In this document: positions 40,280 to 40,412 of the stretch, piece after piece
Numbering within the stretch: position 1 is the stretch's first letter
How the letters are laid out: each line of letters opens with the position of its first letter
Assembly (NCBI GenBank): GCA_947303715.1
Contig: CAMYYY010000024.1
Coordinates: forward strand, 1 to 40,412
DNA length: 40,412 bases
From: an uncultured Bacteroidales bacterium
GTDB taxonomy: Bacteria; Bacteroidota; Bacteroidia; Bacteroidales; Bacteroidaceae
Direction: 5' to 3'
Position numbers and translations under genes: made by a program
The notes under the pieces: model-generated
Seen by the model: the letters and a program-made list of their open reading frames with translations, nothing else
Databases searched by the model: none
Told to the model about the DNA's origin: nothing

Positions 40280-40311
40280 CAAAGGTACAAGTAAGCGAGG
40301 GAAATACCAAA
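40280..40311 (-). promoter_or_regulatory. Promoter of dus
   Basis: On the minus strand TTTG (40308-40311), exactly 20 bp, TACCTTTG (40280-40287). The -7 box ends nine bases before the ATG, so the leader is only a few bases. Confidence 0.87.
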
Positions 40312-40332
40312 TTTATTTGAGTATTTCCGAGC
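40280..40332. repeat. Promoter-carrying palindromic repeat, copy 3
   Basis: GAAATAC (40301-40307) pairs with GTATTTC (40321-40327) around CAAATTTATTTGA, followed by CGAGC. It aligns with 15805-15852 base by base over most of its length. Confidence 0.8.
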
Positions 40333-40412
40333 GGGAGTACCTTAAACGGACGTAAGGCGCAGGATTCAAATTAATAACGCAACAACTTTAGAATTGTTTT
40401 ATTGTCTCGATA

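Overview
The window looks like chromosomal DNA of a gut- or rumen-type Bacteroidales, most likely Prevotellaceae. Most genes that have a recognisable promoter show the Bacteroidetes pattern (TTTG, about 20 bp, TAnnTTTG) with little or no Shine-Dalgarno sequence. Secreted BspA-like LRR, GLUG and M60 proteins carry a C-terminal tag of the GIYIRNGKKVLVK kind. Coding DNA is visibly GC-rich while the gaps are AT-rich. No rRNA, tRNA, CRISPR, integrase, transposase or SusC/SusD pair was seen, so this is not a classical PUL or an obvious mobile island.

Layout. 1-656: end of a BspA-like LRR protein. 657-1852: a 1.2-kb gene-free repeat island. 1853-3367: gltX (-). 3505-8p region: a PgpH-type HD phosphodiesterase gene overlapping a GH16 glucanase gene (+), which runs tail-to-tail into a GH32 fructanase gene (-). 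8106-12766: a large M60-like metalloprotease, a beta-carbonic anhydrase and a DUF5715-type protein (+). 12753-15784: xseA, xseB and a GH43 gene on the minus strand. 15785-16517: a second repeat island. 16518-22086: MATE transporter, cytidylate kinase-like protein, YfcE-type phosphoesterase, M3 dipeptidyl carboxypeptidase and a small DUF4890-like protein (+). 22162-23979: GH2 (-). 24094-26082: dnaG (+). 26086-27780: a second GH43 (-). 28187-38278: SGNH hydrolase, a 1774-residue GLUG-repeat protein and a GH31 glucosidase (+). 38286-40270: fabG and a dus gene (-).

How it works together. Housekeeping genes (gltX, dnaG, xseAB, fabG, dus) are interleaved with single exported enzymes for plant and storage polysaccharides (GH16, GH32, GH43 twice, GH2, GH31, SGNH esterase) and for host glycoprotein (M60). 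Together they suggest a glycan-foraging commensal that keeps many carbohydrate enzymes as solitary genes.

The most unusual content is between the genes. Four gaps hold short tandem arrays of palindromic units with a strict 21- or 22-bp period, each array with its own sequence. Two of them are followed by 10-bp-period CTACAC repeats. A palindrome with compensatory base changes carries the -33 box of both the xseA and dus promoters. AT-rich dispersed repeats have also entered coding sequence: inside dus, at the end of xseA, and in the signal peptide of a GH43 protein. dnaG carries a sharply bounded AT-rich patch. I could run no searches; family calls rest on motifs I can read.
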